Origin: AG-12 sp027339635
Lineage (GTDB): Bacteria; Chloroflexota; Dormibacteria; Aeolococcales; Bog-877
Reading direction: 5' to 3'
Length of the DNA: 64,000 nucleotides
NCBI GenBank assembly: GCA_027339635.1
Contig: DAHWNZ010000005.1
Coordinates: forward strand, 16,377-80,376
This document shows, in pieces, positions 1 through 8,215 of this stretch. The notes beneath the pieces were generated by a model. The model did no database searches. It saw nothing but the letters and a program-made list of their open reading frames with translations, and had not been told where the DNA came from. Made by a program: the position numbers and the translations under genes. Within the stretch, counting starts at the first letter, position 1, and each line of letters begins with the position of its first letter.

Positions 1-446
1 GGGGCACGGACTACGTCAAGAGCAAGACCCTCTGGGAGAGCGCGGATGGGGGCGCTCTGCAGGGGTTGCTCGCCAACAAGTGGGTCTCCATACCGGCCAA
101 CAACCCGCTGGCACAGGCCCTCACCTCGGGCCTTGCGGCTCTGACCTCGGCGAAACAGGAGGCCGCCACCATTCTCAAGGGTGAGGCAGGAGCCAGGCGC
201 GGCCGGGTCAGGTCGTTCGCCGGCCAAGGCGTGGTGGAGGTCCTGGAGGGGACGGGTGGCAGCGTGCTGGTGGCCACCAGCGGTACTCCGTTCCCGCTGC
301 GGGTTCAGGGGCAGGGCCCCGACTATGTCGACCTCTCGGACTTCAACCAGGCCTTCGGGATCTCGGCACCGAAAGGCGCGATCAGCCTCACCGATGTGAT
401 CGCGGGCCTGGGCGCCGGCTTCGGTCCGGGTGGGAGTCGAAACTGA
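1..446 (+). CDS. LppX/LprG-like lipoprotein, C-terminal part (truncated by window edge)
   Basis: An open frame enters from the left edge (first full codon at base 3) and stops at 444-446, giving about 147 C-terminal residues. Near the start it reads DYVKSKTLWESAD and then LANKWVSIPAN. That pattern (a bound surface, then 'the protein remains fixed with W and P') is typical of the LolA/LppX-like fold of actinobacterial lipoproteins that carry lipids across the cell envelope. The signal peptide and lipobox would lie outside the window. The fold is inferred from these short resemblances only, so the family assignment is moderate. The convergent gene downstream ends 4 bases away. Confidence 0.5.
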   Translation, partial: GTDYVKSKTLWESADGGALQGLLANKWVSIPANNPLAQALTSGLAALTSAKQEAATILKGEAGARRGRVRSFAGQGVVEVLEGTGGSVLVATSGTPFPLRVQGQGPDYVDLSDFNQAFGISAPKGAISLTDVIAGLGAGFGPGGSRN

Positions 447-449
447 GAG

Positions 450-872
450 CTAACCGAGCGGCCGCAGCTCGATCTCGGCCTTGCTGAGCACTCTCTCACC
501 CGCCTCCGATAGAGCTTCCAACTCCACCACGACCCTCTCCTCGTCTGAGCGGACCACCTTAGGGTGCCCTGACACCGTCTGACCCGACGGCAGGGGCGCC
601 GAAAATCGGCAGGTGACTCTGCCCGTCCAAGCGTGTGCCTCGCACCATTGCTCCACCGCCGCGCACGCCACCCCCAGGGTGAGCAGACCGTGGGCGATGG
701 TCGAGGGCAGGCCCACCGACCGAGCGAATTGCTCATTCAGATGGATGGGGTTGTGGTCGCCCGAAGCTTCCGCATAGGCGTCGATTCGGGCCTGGCTAAT
801 TCGCTGGTGCAGTGGGGGAGGCCCCTCGCCTTCCTGAGGAGGGAATCGGCTCATGATCGGGTGTTCGGTCAC
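450..872 (-). CDS. MaoC-type (R)-hydratase / HadB-like dehydratase
   Basis: This 140-residue protein has a single hot-dog domain. The (R)-specific enoyl-CoA hydratase signature is visible as YAEASGDHNPIH (about residues 33-44), with the catalytic pair D39 and H44 spaced D-x4-H as in PhaJ and HadB. The likely reaction is hydration or dehydration of 3-hydroxyacyl thioesters in fatty-acid elongation or oxidation. It starts at a GTG overlapping the stop of the upstream hot-dog gene by 4 bases (869-872); an internal ATG at 854 is an alternative. The pairing with that gene suggests a heterodimeric HadA/HadB-like enzyme, in which this subunit supplies the catalytic residues. Confidence 0.8.
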   Translation of the reverse strand: MTEHPIMSRFPPQEGEGPPPLHQRISQARIDAYAEASGDHNPIHLNEQFARSVGLPSTIAHGLLTLGVACAAVEQWCEAHAWTGRVTCRFSAPLPSGQTVSGHPKVVRSDEERVVVELEALSEAGERVLSKAEIELRPLG

Positions 873-1357
873 GGCTGCGCCCGCACCAAGAACAGGCTGC
901 GCGAGTGTGCCGCGGGAGACTGATTGCGGTCAAACCCGTCGCAGGTCAGCTCCAGAAACACCATTCCGCGACGCTCCTCAGCCCGGGTGACCTTGCCCAC
1001 AGGGCGGATGCTCTCGCCGAATTCCATCGGCCGCTCGAACCAGAACTCCTGCTCACCATGCAGGAGGCGGGGCAGGTCCAGGCCGACCTCGGGGTCGGAG
1101 AAGAGCAGGGGCACGATCGGCCAGAGGAGGTAGACGGCGGCGAAACAGGCAAGAGGACGTGGCGGGTCCAGCCCGTTGAAGCCCTCGACGACGCTGGCCA
1201 TGTAGGAGCGATGGCGGGCGCGGTCCAGCTCCTGCCCGTCGGCCTGGTAGATCTTCCCCAGGCAGGAAGGGTTGAATGCCATGCGACTAGACAGCATAGA
1301 GCCGGGACCTGGCTTCGTGGGTCCGCAGCCTCCGACTGCCAGGCGATGCTTTGACAC
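869..1357 (-). CDS. MaoC N-terminal-like (HadA-type) hot-dog protein
   Basis: Up to 162 residues. The region from MAFNPSCLGKIYQ onward resembles the N-terminal MaoC/FAS1-dehydratase domain (HadA/HadC-like), with the FERPMEFGE stretch in the middle and no D-x4-H catalytic motif. It is therefore probably the substrate-binding partner of the downstream HadB-like subunit, to which it is translationally coupled by a 4-base overlap. The start is uncertain: ATG codons at 1297 and 1282 both precede the conserved part better than the first GTG/ATG of the frame, and none has a clear ribosome-binding site. Confidence 0.65.
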   Translation of the reverse strand: MSKHRLAVGGCGPTKPGPGSMLSSRMAFNPSCLGKIYQADGQELDRARHRSYMASVVEGFNGLDPPRPLACFAAVYLLWPIVPLLFSDPEVGLDLPRLLHGEQEFWFERPMEFGESIRPVGKVTRAEERRGMVFLELTCDGFDRNQSPAAHSRSLFLVRAQP

Positions 1358-1420
1358 CCGTCACCAGGGTCTGCTAGGGTGGCCGCAGCGGTCGCCGCCC
1401 GTCTGAGTCGGCGGCGCTAG

Positions 1421-2350
1421 TTGGTGCCAGCAGGCAGCTTGGGGAGAAGCTACTTGCATCGTCCGGATCTGCGTCTTACCCATGCCGCCGTGGTCCTCGT
1501 GGCCGGCGGCGTGCTCGCGGTCGGATTTCTCTCGGGAGCGCCCGCCGGCATCCAGGCGAATGCCGCTTCGGCGGGCTACTGGCCCCCGCCCGCCTCCTTC
1601 CAGGCGGGGCAGTACTACGACAAGCCGGCCGCGATTCCGGGCAGCATCCCCGTGCTGCCCGCTCCCCTGGTGGCGGTCCCCCGGGGAGCGACAATGGCGA
1701 GCCTGGCCAGTCAGTACCACACCACCGTCGCGGAGCTGTCCTGGGCTAACGAGATCAGCTACGGGCAGGGCCCCGAAAGCGGCAAGCCACTGCTGGTCCC
1801 GCCCGCCGGCCCGACGGTCCTGGTCCGGGTGCTGCCAGGCGAGACCCTGACCACGTTCGCTGAGCGCTTTCATGTCCGCCCCGGAGTGGTCCTCAACTAC
1901 AACAACTTGAACACCACGGGTAGGCTTGTGCCGAACAGCTTTTTGCTGATGCCCAAGGCGGTATCACCCTCCTCCCTGCCGTCGGGGGATTTCGTGCCTT
2001 GGGCCCAGGGATTCCCTGAGGTCGTGCCCACCCGGCCGATGGCGCAGGACCCGTTCCCCTGGGGGCAATGCACGTATTGGGTCGCATCGCAGCGCTTCGT
2101 CCCCTGGAATGGCAATGCCATCCAGTGGTGGCCCGCCGCACAGCGTTACGGGGTCCCCGAGGGGCAGGTGCCGGTGGTTGGGGCGATCGCCGTGTATGGC
2201 GGCACCTACTACGGCCATGTTGCCTTCGTCACCAAGGTTCTCCCGAACGGAACCTGGCAACAGTCCGAGATGAACGTTTACGGGCTGGGGGTGGTGGACA
2301 CCCGCACCATGACCCCGGGTGAGGACGCTTTCATCGGCTTCATCTACTGA
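1421..2350 (+). CDS. Secreted LysM-CHAP cell-wall hydrolase
   Basis: About 309 residues. An N-terminal hydrophobic stretch (about residues 21-48, ending near QANAASA) looks like a signal peptide. Two LysM-like peptidoglycan-binding segments follow (about 85-125 and 133-175, the second containing VRVLPGETLTTFAERF). The C-terminal CHAP amidase/endopeptidase domain has its nucleophile in PWGQCTYW (Cys near residue 216) and its histidine in YGHVAFVTKV (near 267). The role should be cleavage of peptidoglycan stem peptides outside the membrane. The first in-frame start is TTG at 1421 with GTG at 1424 as alternative; no strong ribosome-binding site decides between them. I looked for a c-di-AMP riboswitch upstream and did not find one. 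Confidence 0.8.
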   Translation: MVPAGSLGRSYLHRPDLRLTHAAVVLVAGGVLAVGFLSGAPAGIQANAASAGYWPPPASFQAGQYYDKPAAIPGSIPVLPAPLVAVPRGATMASLASQYHTTVAELSWANEISYGQGPESGKPLLVPPAGPTVLVRVLPGETLTTFAERFHVRPGVVLNYNNLNTTGRLVPNSFLLMPKAVSPSSLPSGDFVPWAQGFPEVVPTRPMAQDPFPWGQCTYWVASQRFVPWNGNAIQWWPAAQRYGVPEGQVPVVGAIAVYGGTYYGHVAFVTKVLPNGTWQQSEMNVYGLGVVDTRTMTPGEDAFIGFIY

Positions 2351-2801
2351 GAAGGCGGGCGCCGGTGACCGGAACCGTCGATGCCGGACCGGGCATCCTC
2401 CCCTCTTAAGAGATGCGTCCTGCCCGCAGCCGTACTGATGTCGGTCCTTCCGGCGCTGGAGGTTGGCCAAGGGGTCAGAGGTGTGGCACGAGATGGGGGA
2501 TCGCATCCCCTCGTCGCGCCGCCCCCGCGCGGCGTGAATTCGTTCCCCCACCCACTGGGACCGCCGCCTTGACAAACCTGACGCTGCCAGCCAGGCTCAG
2601 CTCAGGCCGGTCGGCCCACCCTTCCACTTGGTCAGCCCGCCAGGGTTGAGAGACGCCGCGCCATGACCCGGCCCGGTCCCGGTCGCAACCCAGGCGAGGC
2701 ACGCCAGCGACGAACCGGAGCTGCCCTTTGGCACCCCGCGGAACCATCGGCTCCCTCGCGACGTTGGAAAAGAATGGAATGCCGGTGCCTGTTTCTATGC
2801 C
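2351..2801. other. Intergenic gap, no gene recognised
   Basis: 451 bases between the LysM-CHAP gene and the D,D-carboxypeptidase gene. Several short open frames exist on both strands but none resembles a family or has a convincing ribosome-binding site. A TTGACA hexamer at 2573-2578 has no good -10 partner at 17 bases. The gap may simply hold the promoter of the carboxypeptidase gene. Confidence 0.5.
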
Positions 2802-4019
2802 ATGAGGACCAAGCGCTCACCCTGGAGGCGGCTTAAGCTCATTCTCCCCGTGGTCGTGGTGGTGCTGGTCGCCGCTGCGGTGGGGCAGTACCTACGACCC
2901 TTGCCGAGCGTCAGATTGGTGCGCACGGTATCGGCTCAGATCAGGATCCCAGGAACCGCCCCGACGCTGCCCTGGCCCACGACCGGCGAGGCGGCAGTCG
3001 CGGTTCAGGGCGTTGGCACACTCGGGACCTCCGGGGGGAACCAGCCCGAGGCGATCGGGTCGGTCGCCAAGGTGATGACCGCGTTGCTCATCTTGAAGGC
3101 TCATCCGATCGGGGTCGGAGAGTCCGGGCCCGTAATCACGGTGACCCCCCAGGACGTGGCGACATACCAGGCGGACAACGCCGATGGCCAGTCGGTGGTT
3201 CAAGTCGCCGCCGGCGAGCAGCTGACTGAGATGCAGGCCCTGGAGGCGATGCTTATCCCCTCTGGGAACAACATCGCCACCCTCTTGGCGCAGTGGGATG
3301 CGGGCAGCGAGGCCGCCTTCGTGACGCAGATGAATCAGGAGGCCGCCAAGCTGGGCCTGACCCACACGCACTATGCCGACGCGAGTGGCCTCTCGGCGGA
3401 GACGGTCAGCACCGCCATGGATCAGACCAGGTTGGCCGAGCTGGCAATGGCCAATCCCACCTTCGCCAGCATCGTGGCCCTGCCCCAGGTGACCCTGCCC
3501 GTGGCTGGCGTCGCGTACAACGTGAACAGCGAGGTGACCCACGACGGGTTCATCGGTGTCAAGACGGGGTCCACGTCCCAGGCGGGGGGATGCTTCGTCT
3601 TCGCGGTCCAGCACAAGGTCGACGGGCGACAGGTCACGGTGATAGGAGCAGTCCTGGGCCAGGGCGGGGTCAGTGAGCTCACGACCGCCTTGAACGAGGG
3701 CGTCTCCCTGGCCGACGCCACCTTCGCGGCACTGACCGACTACACCCTCGTGCCTCGGGATGGCGAGATCGCCACTCTCACCGAGCCGTGGTCCAGCGCG
3801 GTCCCGGTCGCGTCGCCGCAGTCGATCAGCGTTGTCGGCTGGCCCGGACTGGTGGTCCGCACCAGCCTGGTCTCGGACCGCCTCGGCACTACGGTCGACG
3901 CAGGCAGGAAGGTGGGCACGTTCAGCCTCTCATCTGGAGACTTCCGGAAGACGATCGCGCTCACGGCTCCAGTGTCAATTCGCGCCCCTTCGATCCGCTG
4001 GCGGCTGACCAGGCTGTGA
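2802..4019 (+). CDS. D-alanyl-D-alanine carboxypeptidase (S11 penicillin-binding protein)
   Basis: A 405-residue low-molecular-weight PBP that would trim the terminal D-Ala from peptidoglycan pentapeptides outside the membrane. An N-terminal transmembrane/signal segment lies at about residues 12-30. The three S11 active-site motifs appear in order: SVAK (S-x-x-K, near residue 87), SGNN (S-x-N, near 154) and VKTGS (K-T-G, near 254). The region after KTG forms the usual C-terminal beta-sandwich. Start ATG at 2802. It is converging with the response-regulator gene and follows the LysM-CHAP hydrolase, so this end of the window is an envelope-remodelling neighbourhood. Confidence 0.9.
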   Translation: MRTKRSPWRRLKLILPVVVVVLVAAAVGQYLRPLPSVRLVRTVSAQIRIPGTAPTLPWPTTGEAAVAVQGVGTLGTSGGNQPEAIGSVAKVMTALLILKAHPIGVGESGPVITVTPQDVATYQADNADGQSVVQVAAGEQLTEMQALEAMLIPSGNNIATLLAQWDAGSEAAFVTQMNQEAAKLGLTHTHYADASGLSAETVSTAMDQTRLAELAMANPTFASIVALPQVTLPVAGVAYNVNSEVTHDGFIGVKTGSTSQAGGCFVFAVQHKVDGRQVTVIGAVLGQGGVSELTTALNEGVSLADATFAALTDYTLVPRDGEIATLTEPWSSAVPVASPQSISVVGWPGLVVRTSLVSDRLGTTVDAGRKVGTFSLSSGDFRKTIALTAPVSIRAPSIRWRLTRL

Positions 4020-4064
4020 TTCCACTCCGCAGGCGGCACCCGCCGGCGGGAGAAAGCCTGGGGA

Positions 4065-4763
4065 TCAGCCGGCGAACCGGTACCCGATGCCCGGAACCGA
4101 GTGGATGTAGGTGGGGTGTTCTGCGCTGGGCTCGATCTTCCGCCTGAGTCGGTAAACGTGCGCGTCCACGGTTCTGGTCTCGATCTCTACCTCATACCCC
4201 CACACCCGGCGGAGGAGGTCGGCCCTGCTCATCACCTGCCCAGGTTTGCTGGCCAGTAGCGCGAGGAGGTTGAACTCCGTCAAGGTCAGCTGCACCTCCT
4301 TGTCATCGTGGTACACCTGCCGGCGGCGCAGATCGATGCTGAGCCCAGGAAACTCAAATCTCTCCTTGACGGGCTCTCCCGGAATTGACTCGGAGCGGCG
4401 CAGATGGGCGCCGATGCGAGCCACCAGCTCCCGGACCTCAAACGGCTTGACCACATAGTCGTCAGCTCCGAGCTCCAGCCCCACCACGACGTCGATCGTG
4501 TCGCTCTTGGCGGTCAACATGATGATCGGGATCTTGTGTCCGTCCGCCCTCAACTTGCGGCACACGTCCAGGCCGGACATGCCTGGCAGATTGATGTCGA
4601 GGAGCACCAGATCCGGTGCGCTGTGCTGGACCGCTTCCAGCCCCTCCGGCCCGCTGGTTGCCTCCAGCACGTTGTAGTGCTGGGGCTCGCAAGCGAGCCT
4701 GATTATGTCGCGCGTAGGTGCGTCATCCTCGACTGTGAGGATGGTCTTGTTCCCTCCACTCAT
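4065..4763 (-). CDS. OmpR-family response regulator
   Basis: 232 residues: an N-terminal receiver domain and a C-terminal winged-helix DNA-binding domain. Receiver residues are visible: acidic pair in VEDD, phospho-acceptor D56 in LLDINLPG, the T84 switch in LTAK and K106 in VKPFE. The winged helix (about 135-230) ends with the usual GIGYRF stretch. It overlaps the upstream hybrid kinase gene by 4 bases (4760-4763), so the two are almost certainly a cognate pair made from one transcript. Target genes cannot be read from the sequence. Confidence 0.92.
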   Translation of the reverse strand: MSGGNKTILTVEDDAPTRDIIRLACEPQHYNVLEATSGPEGLEAVQHSAPDLVLLDINLPGMSGLDVCRKLRADGHKIPIIMLTAKSDTIDVVVGLELGADDYVVKPFEVRELVARIGAHLRRSESIPGEPVKERFEFPGLSIDLRRRQVYHDDKEVQLTLTEFNLLALLASKPGQVMSRADLLRRVWGYEVEIETRTVDAHVYRLRRKIEPSAEHPTYIHSVPGIGYRFAG

Positions 4764-6421
4764 ACTCCCTGTGCCTCCAGGTATTCGGTCACCGTATTCA
4801 GGAAACTCTTCACCTCTATCGGTTTGGTGATGTAGCCCGAGCAGCCGGCATCTATCGCCTCCCGCTCATCGCCGAGCATAGCGCGGGCGCTGAGCGCGAC
4901 GATGGGCGTCTTGGAGGTTCGCGGGTCCGCCTTGAGCAGCCGTGTCACCGTCAGGCCGTCGATGCCCGGCAGCTGTATGTCCATGAGAATGAGATCGTAG
5001 GGGTGGGCCTTGGCCTTCTGCAGGCCCTCCTGGCCGTCGGTCGCCGTGTCCACCCGGAAGCCGTGCCCGCGCAGGACCAGGGTGGACAGCTCCAGGCTGG
5101 AGGGGTTGTCCTCGATCACCAGGATCTTGTTGCGCATCTGGCCATCTGGGCGGAGTCCCCGCAGCGGCAGGGTCACCGTGAAGCTGGCGCCGCGGCCCAG
5201 CTGACTGTCGACCTTGATGGTCCCACCGTGCAGGCCGACCAAGCGCTTGACCAGGGCCAGGCCGAGGCCGGTGCCTTCGAACTGGCGGTCGGCAGCCGCC
5301 TGAACCTGAAAGAACTCACTGAAGATCTGGTCGTGGTGGTCGGGGTCGATGCCGATGCCGCTGTCCTTGATTTGCAGCACCAACTGCCCGGCCCGCGGCT
5401 TGGTGCGGGTCCTGATCACCGCCTGTCCCCCCTCGGGGGTGAACTTGATCGCGTTGGACAGGAGGTTGTAGAGAATCTGCTTGAACTTGCCCTTGTCAGC
5501 CCTCAGCAGAGTGGCTTCGTTGTCCAACTCGACCACCAGGTTGACCCCGGCCCGTTCTGACAGGGGCCGCACCACCGTCAGCACCTCCGCCAGGCAGGTG
5601 CCCACCTGGAACTCCTCGTACTGCAGCTCCAGCCGGCCAGCCTCGATCTTGCTGAGATCAAGGACGTCATTCACCAGGTTCAGGAGATGGCGTCCGCTGG
5701 AGTGGATGTTCTCCAGGCACTCCTGCTCCTGCTGGGGGCTCATCTTGCCGGCCAGATTGTCCTTGAGGATCTCGCTGAACCCGAGGATGGAGTTGAGGGG
5801 GGTGCGCAGCTCATGGCTCATGTTGGCCAGGAACTCACTCTTGAGGCGGCTGTTCTCCCGAATCTGGGCGTTGGCCACCTCGAGCTCGTGCTTCTGTAGC
5901 GCTATCTCCTGCAACTGCCGCTGGGCAGACGCGTGCAGGGCCGCGTTGTCAACGCTGATGGCGGCCTGATTGGCGATCACCCGGACCAGAGCCTGCTCCA
6001 GATCTGTGAAAGGCTTCACCGTCTTGCGGCCCAGGGTCAGCGCGCCCACCACCCTGTTTGGCGACTCCAGGGGCATCACCATGACGCTCTTTGGGGTTGT
6101 CCCGGAAGAGAGGGTCTTGAAGCGGGAATCGGTGGTTGCGTCGGCCACCCGAACCGCCTTGCGCTGGGCCACGGACCAGCCCACGATGCCCTCTCCAAGC
6201 CCGAACGATGCCACGCTGGCAACCTGCTCCGTGTAGGGGTATGTGACCATAGCCGTCAGGCGGGTCTCCTCCTCGTCCAGGAGGAAGACGGTCTCGGAGT
6301 CGCACTCCACCAATTGCGACAGGGCTCTCAGGGTGAAGTCGATGTTGACCTTAAGATCCAGGCTCGACGTGAACAGATTGCCAACCCGCTCCAGCAGGTC
6401 GACCATCGCCTTGTCGTCCAT
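4760..6421 (-). CDS. GAF-containing hybrid histidine kinase with C-terminal receiver
   Basis: 553 residues with no transmembrane segment, so it should sense a cytoplasmic signal. Order of domains: GAF (about 20-165), coiled coil (about 165-195), HisKA with phospho-accepting H203 in NMSHELRTPLN, HATPase with the N box near LYNLLSNAIKF and G1 box DSGIGI, then a second receiver domain with D481 in LMDIQLPG. The C-terminal receiver means phosphate may pass H to D within the protein or be shared with the separate OmpR-type regulator encoded 4 bases overlapping downstream. No histidine phosphotransfer domain is visible in the protein or its neighbours. Confidence 0.92.
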   Translation of the reverse strand: MDDKAMVDLLERVGNLFTSSLDLKVNIDFTLRALSQLVECDSETVFLLDEEETRLTAMVTYPYTEQVASVASFGLGEGIVGWSVAQRKAVRVADATTDSRFKTLSSGTTPKSVMVMPLESPNRVVGALTLGRKTVKPFTDLEQALVRVIANQAAISVDNAALHASAQRQLQEIALQKHELEVANAQIRENSRLKSEFLANMSHELRTPLNSILGFSEILKDNLAGKMSPQQEQECLENIHSSGRHLLNLVNDVLDLSKIEAGRLELQYEEFQVGTCLAEVLTVVRPLSERAGVNLVVELDNEATLLRADKGKFKQILYNLLSNAIKFTPEGGQAVIRTRTKPRAGQLVLQIKDSGIGIDPDHHDQIFSEFFQVQAAADRQFEGTGLGLALVKRLVGLHGGTIKVDSQLGRGASFTVTLPLRGLRPDGQMRNKILVIEDNPSSLELSTLVLRGHGFRVDTATDGQEGLQKAKAHPYDLILMDIQLPGIDGLTVTRLLKADPRTSKTPIVALSARAMLGDEREAIDAGCSGYITKPIEVKSFLNTVTEYLEAQGV

Positions 6422-6549
6422 TGGCCTCGGATTATAGGTCTCCGCCGAGGCCGGAGCATCGCTCTGGCCCGCTGGCCTCTCGATCTTAGAACCCCTTGCT
6501 GCACCTGCGGAGCGCCTTCGCGGCGCTTTGTCGGCGCGGGGCGGTGTGG

Positions 6550-7665
6550 TCAGCAGCTCCAGCTTCCCGTGATCACGAAGGAGGCGCCGGTGCGGTTCAT
6601 GAACCGGATGGCGAGTAGCCCTGTGGTGAGGTCCGAATTGAGGCGAAAGTCGCCTCCCACGCCAGCCCAGGTGGAGCTTGGTATCTCACCCGCCTCGGCC
6701 GGGGCGGCGTCACGCACCACCTCGGCGGTTGCCCAGTCGGTCTGAATGGGAAGGCTGGCCGGGGTGAAGCTCGGGTAGTACATCCCCGCTCCGTGATACT
6801 GCTTCACCAGCACATCCAGGACGTAGTGATGTCCGACCAGGGTGACGATCATCGCGAGGTTGAACCGACCAGCCGAGGACGAATTGAATGCCCCGCAGTT
6901 GGGAGCCCCAGGCATGAGATCCGCTGCTGGCACCGCAGCTGCGCTGACATGCCCTGTGAGGGCGCCGCTGACCGTGAGGTTCTGGTAGGTGTTCACCGCC
7001 GCAGCAGTCGTCGAGGCGTCATACGCGACGCCGGCGACCGCGCACCGCCAGGAGCCCTTGAGGAACTCTCCTGATGGCCGACCCTGGCCCCTGCCCGCAT
7101 CGAATGTAAGGTCCAAGGTGCCCGCCCGCCCTCCACCTGCGACGGTGACGCTGCCAGCCTCCGCGCTGCCAAAGCCACTCAACTTGGCGGCTGCGACATT
7201 TGTCGCCAGCCCAACGGCAGATTCCACGCGATACTGCCCCGGCCCGTTGTACATCGGGAGGAGCAGGCTCAGGGTGGTCACCCGCCCGGGGAGTGAGAGG
7301 TCGACGGTCGCTGCGTAGCCCGACCCCGGGTAAACGCCGCACTGAACGGCGTAGCCGCGGGACGCCGTGGCGCTCATAGTGCCACTCAACGACAGCTGCT
7401 CCGCAAGTGCCGCGCCGCCCGGCAGGGCCCCGGCGGGCAACTGGCTCGTCTCACCCGCCGCCGGAGCCGGGGAGGGCTGCGAGGAGTCTTCCCGTCGTCT
7501 ACGGGCCGCTATGTGGGCGGGGATGCCACCGCAGCCCGTGAGGGCGACCAAGCAAGCGGCACCTGCAATGATGCCGACAGAGAGGCGGTTGAAGGCGCGC
7601 ACCGTCAATTGGTGGCTGCGCCGCCCAGGGGAGGACGTGGTGGAGTTGAGGGCATGGCCGACCAT
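6550..7665 (-). CDS. Lipoprotein with two tandem homologous halves, function unknown
   Basis: 371 residues. The lipobox is L-T-G-C with the lipidated Cys at residue 45, after a hydrophobic signal segment from about residue 28; a Pro/Ser-rich linker follows. I do not recognise the family. Two halves look related: each begins with an L/VSG-(T/A)-(M/L)-(S/T) motif, has a Cys followed by a beta-rich segment with an MY or MYYP motif, and ends in a G-S-W-x-C motif (GSWRC near residue 207 and GSWSC at the very C-terminus). This suggests a duplicated beta-sandwich stabilised by disulphides and displayed outside the membrane. Neighbours give no functional hint. Confidence 0.6.
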   Translation of the reverse strand: MVGHALNSTTSSPGRRSHQLTVRAFNRLSVGIIAGAACLVALTGCGGIPAHIAARRRREDSSQPSPAPAAGETSQLPAGALPGGAALAEQLSLSGTMSATASRGYAVQCGVYPGSGYAATVDLSLPGRVTTLSLLLPMYNGPGQYRVESAVGLATNVAAAKLSGFGSAEAGSVTVAGGGRAGTLDLTFDAGRGQGRPSGEFLKGSWRCAVAGVAYDASTTAAAVNTYQNLTVSGALTGHVSAAAVPAADLMPGAPNCGAFNSSSAGRFNLAMIVTLVGHHYVLDVLVKQYHGAGMYYPSFTPASLPIQTDWATAEVVRDAAPAEAGEIPSSTWAGVGGDFRLNSDLTTGLLAIRFMNRTGASFVITGSWSC

Positions 7666-7953
7666 GACGGTACGCCAATTGACCTGTGGAATTCAAGCCA
7701 TGGCTCAGTTTTGCCTGCCGCCAGCGAGGCCGAGGGCGGCTCTCTCGGGTGCCAACCCGCCAGCCGCACAGGCAGATGGTCCGTCAGAGCGCGATCCCGG
7801 AGGCGCATCTCGTTGACAGCGCCCTGATGCTGGGGCACCGAGCCGTCTCACCTTTGCCCAAACCGTTCCCTGCATGTGCACCCTATCCTCTCGCAGCCGG
7901 TCCGAGGGGTACCCCAAAGATGCCGCCAAGTAGGCGTCGCGCTACCATGCCCT

Positions 7954-8050
7954 GGGAGTGCATGGGTCCAGGTGGGCCCCTCGATCTTCAAAATCGATGG
8001 GGGGCGCGACATCGCGTCCTCGGAGGGATCGTTCCCCTCGCCTCCCGCCA
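7954..8050 (+). tRNA. selC: tRNA-Sec (anticodon TCA)
   Basis: 97 bases including encoded CCA. The selenocysteine-tRNA hallmarks are present: 6-bp D stem GGGTCC/GGGCCC (7964-7979) closed by the 4-base loop AGGT; anticodon stem TCGAT/ATCGA with loop CTTCAAA and anticodon TCA (7988-7990); a long variable arm with a 7-bp stem GGGCGCG/CGCGTCC (8002-8019); T stem GAGGG/CCCTC; discriminator G and CCA at 8048-8050. Two oddities: the acceptor 3' strand (8040-8046) is one base short so T7959 would bulge, and the T loop ATCGTTC has A54 and T58 where T54 and A58 are nearly universal. It lies just upstream of selA. The 288 bases before it hold no gene I can support. Confidence 0.87.
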
Positions 8051-8215
8051 CTGCAACTTGGTCCGTGGCAGCTACCCAGGGTCCCGTCGTGGTTGAAGCG
8101 CTGGTTCCGACGGCCAAGGTGCTGGCCAGGGCAGCTGGACTTGCTGGCACGCCCGCTTGCCAGGTCACACTCAAACCGGGCCTCGCCTCATCCAATCGGC
8201 AGTAGAGTCTGAACC

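Noticed and set aside
1358..1420. Possible c-di-AMP riboswitch upstream of the LysM-CHAP gene
   Set aside because: Such genes are often controlled by this riboswitch, but the conserved motifs could not be found in the short leader.
4040..4051. CCCGCCGGCGGG palindrome as a bidirectional terminator between the carboxypeptidase and response-regulator genes
   Set aside because: There is no U-tract on either strand and the stem is only six base pairs with no loop, so terminator function cannot be supported.
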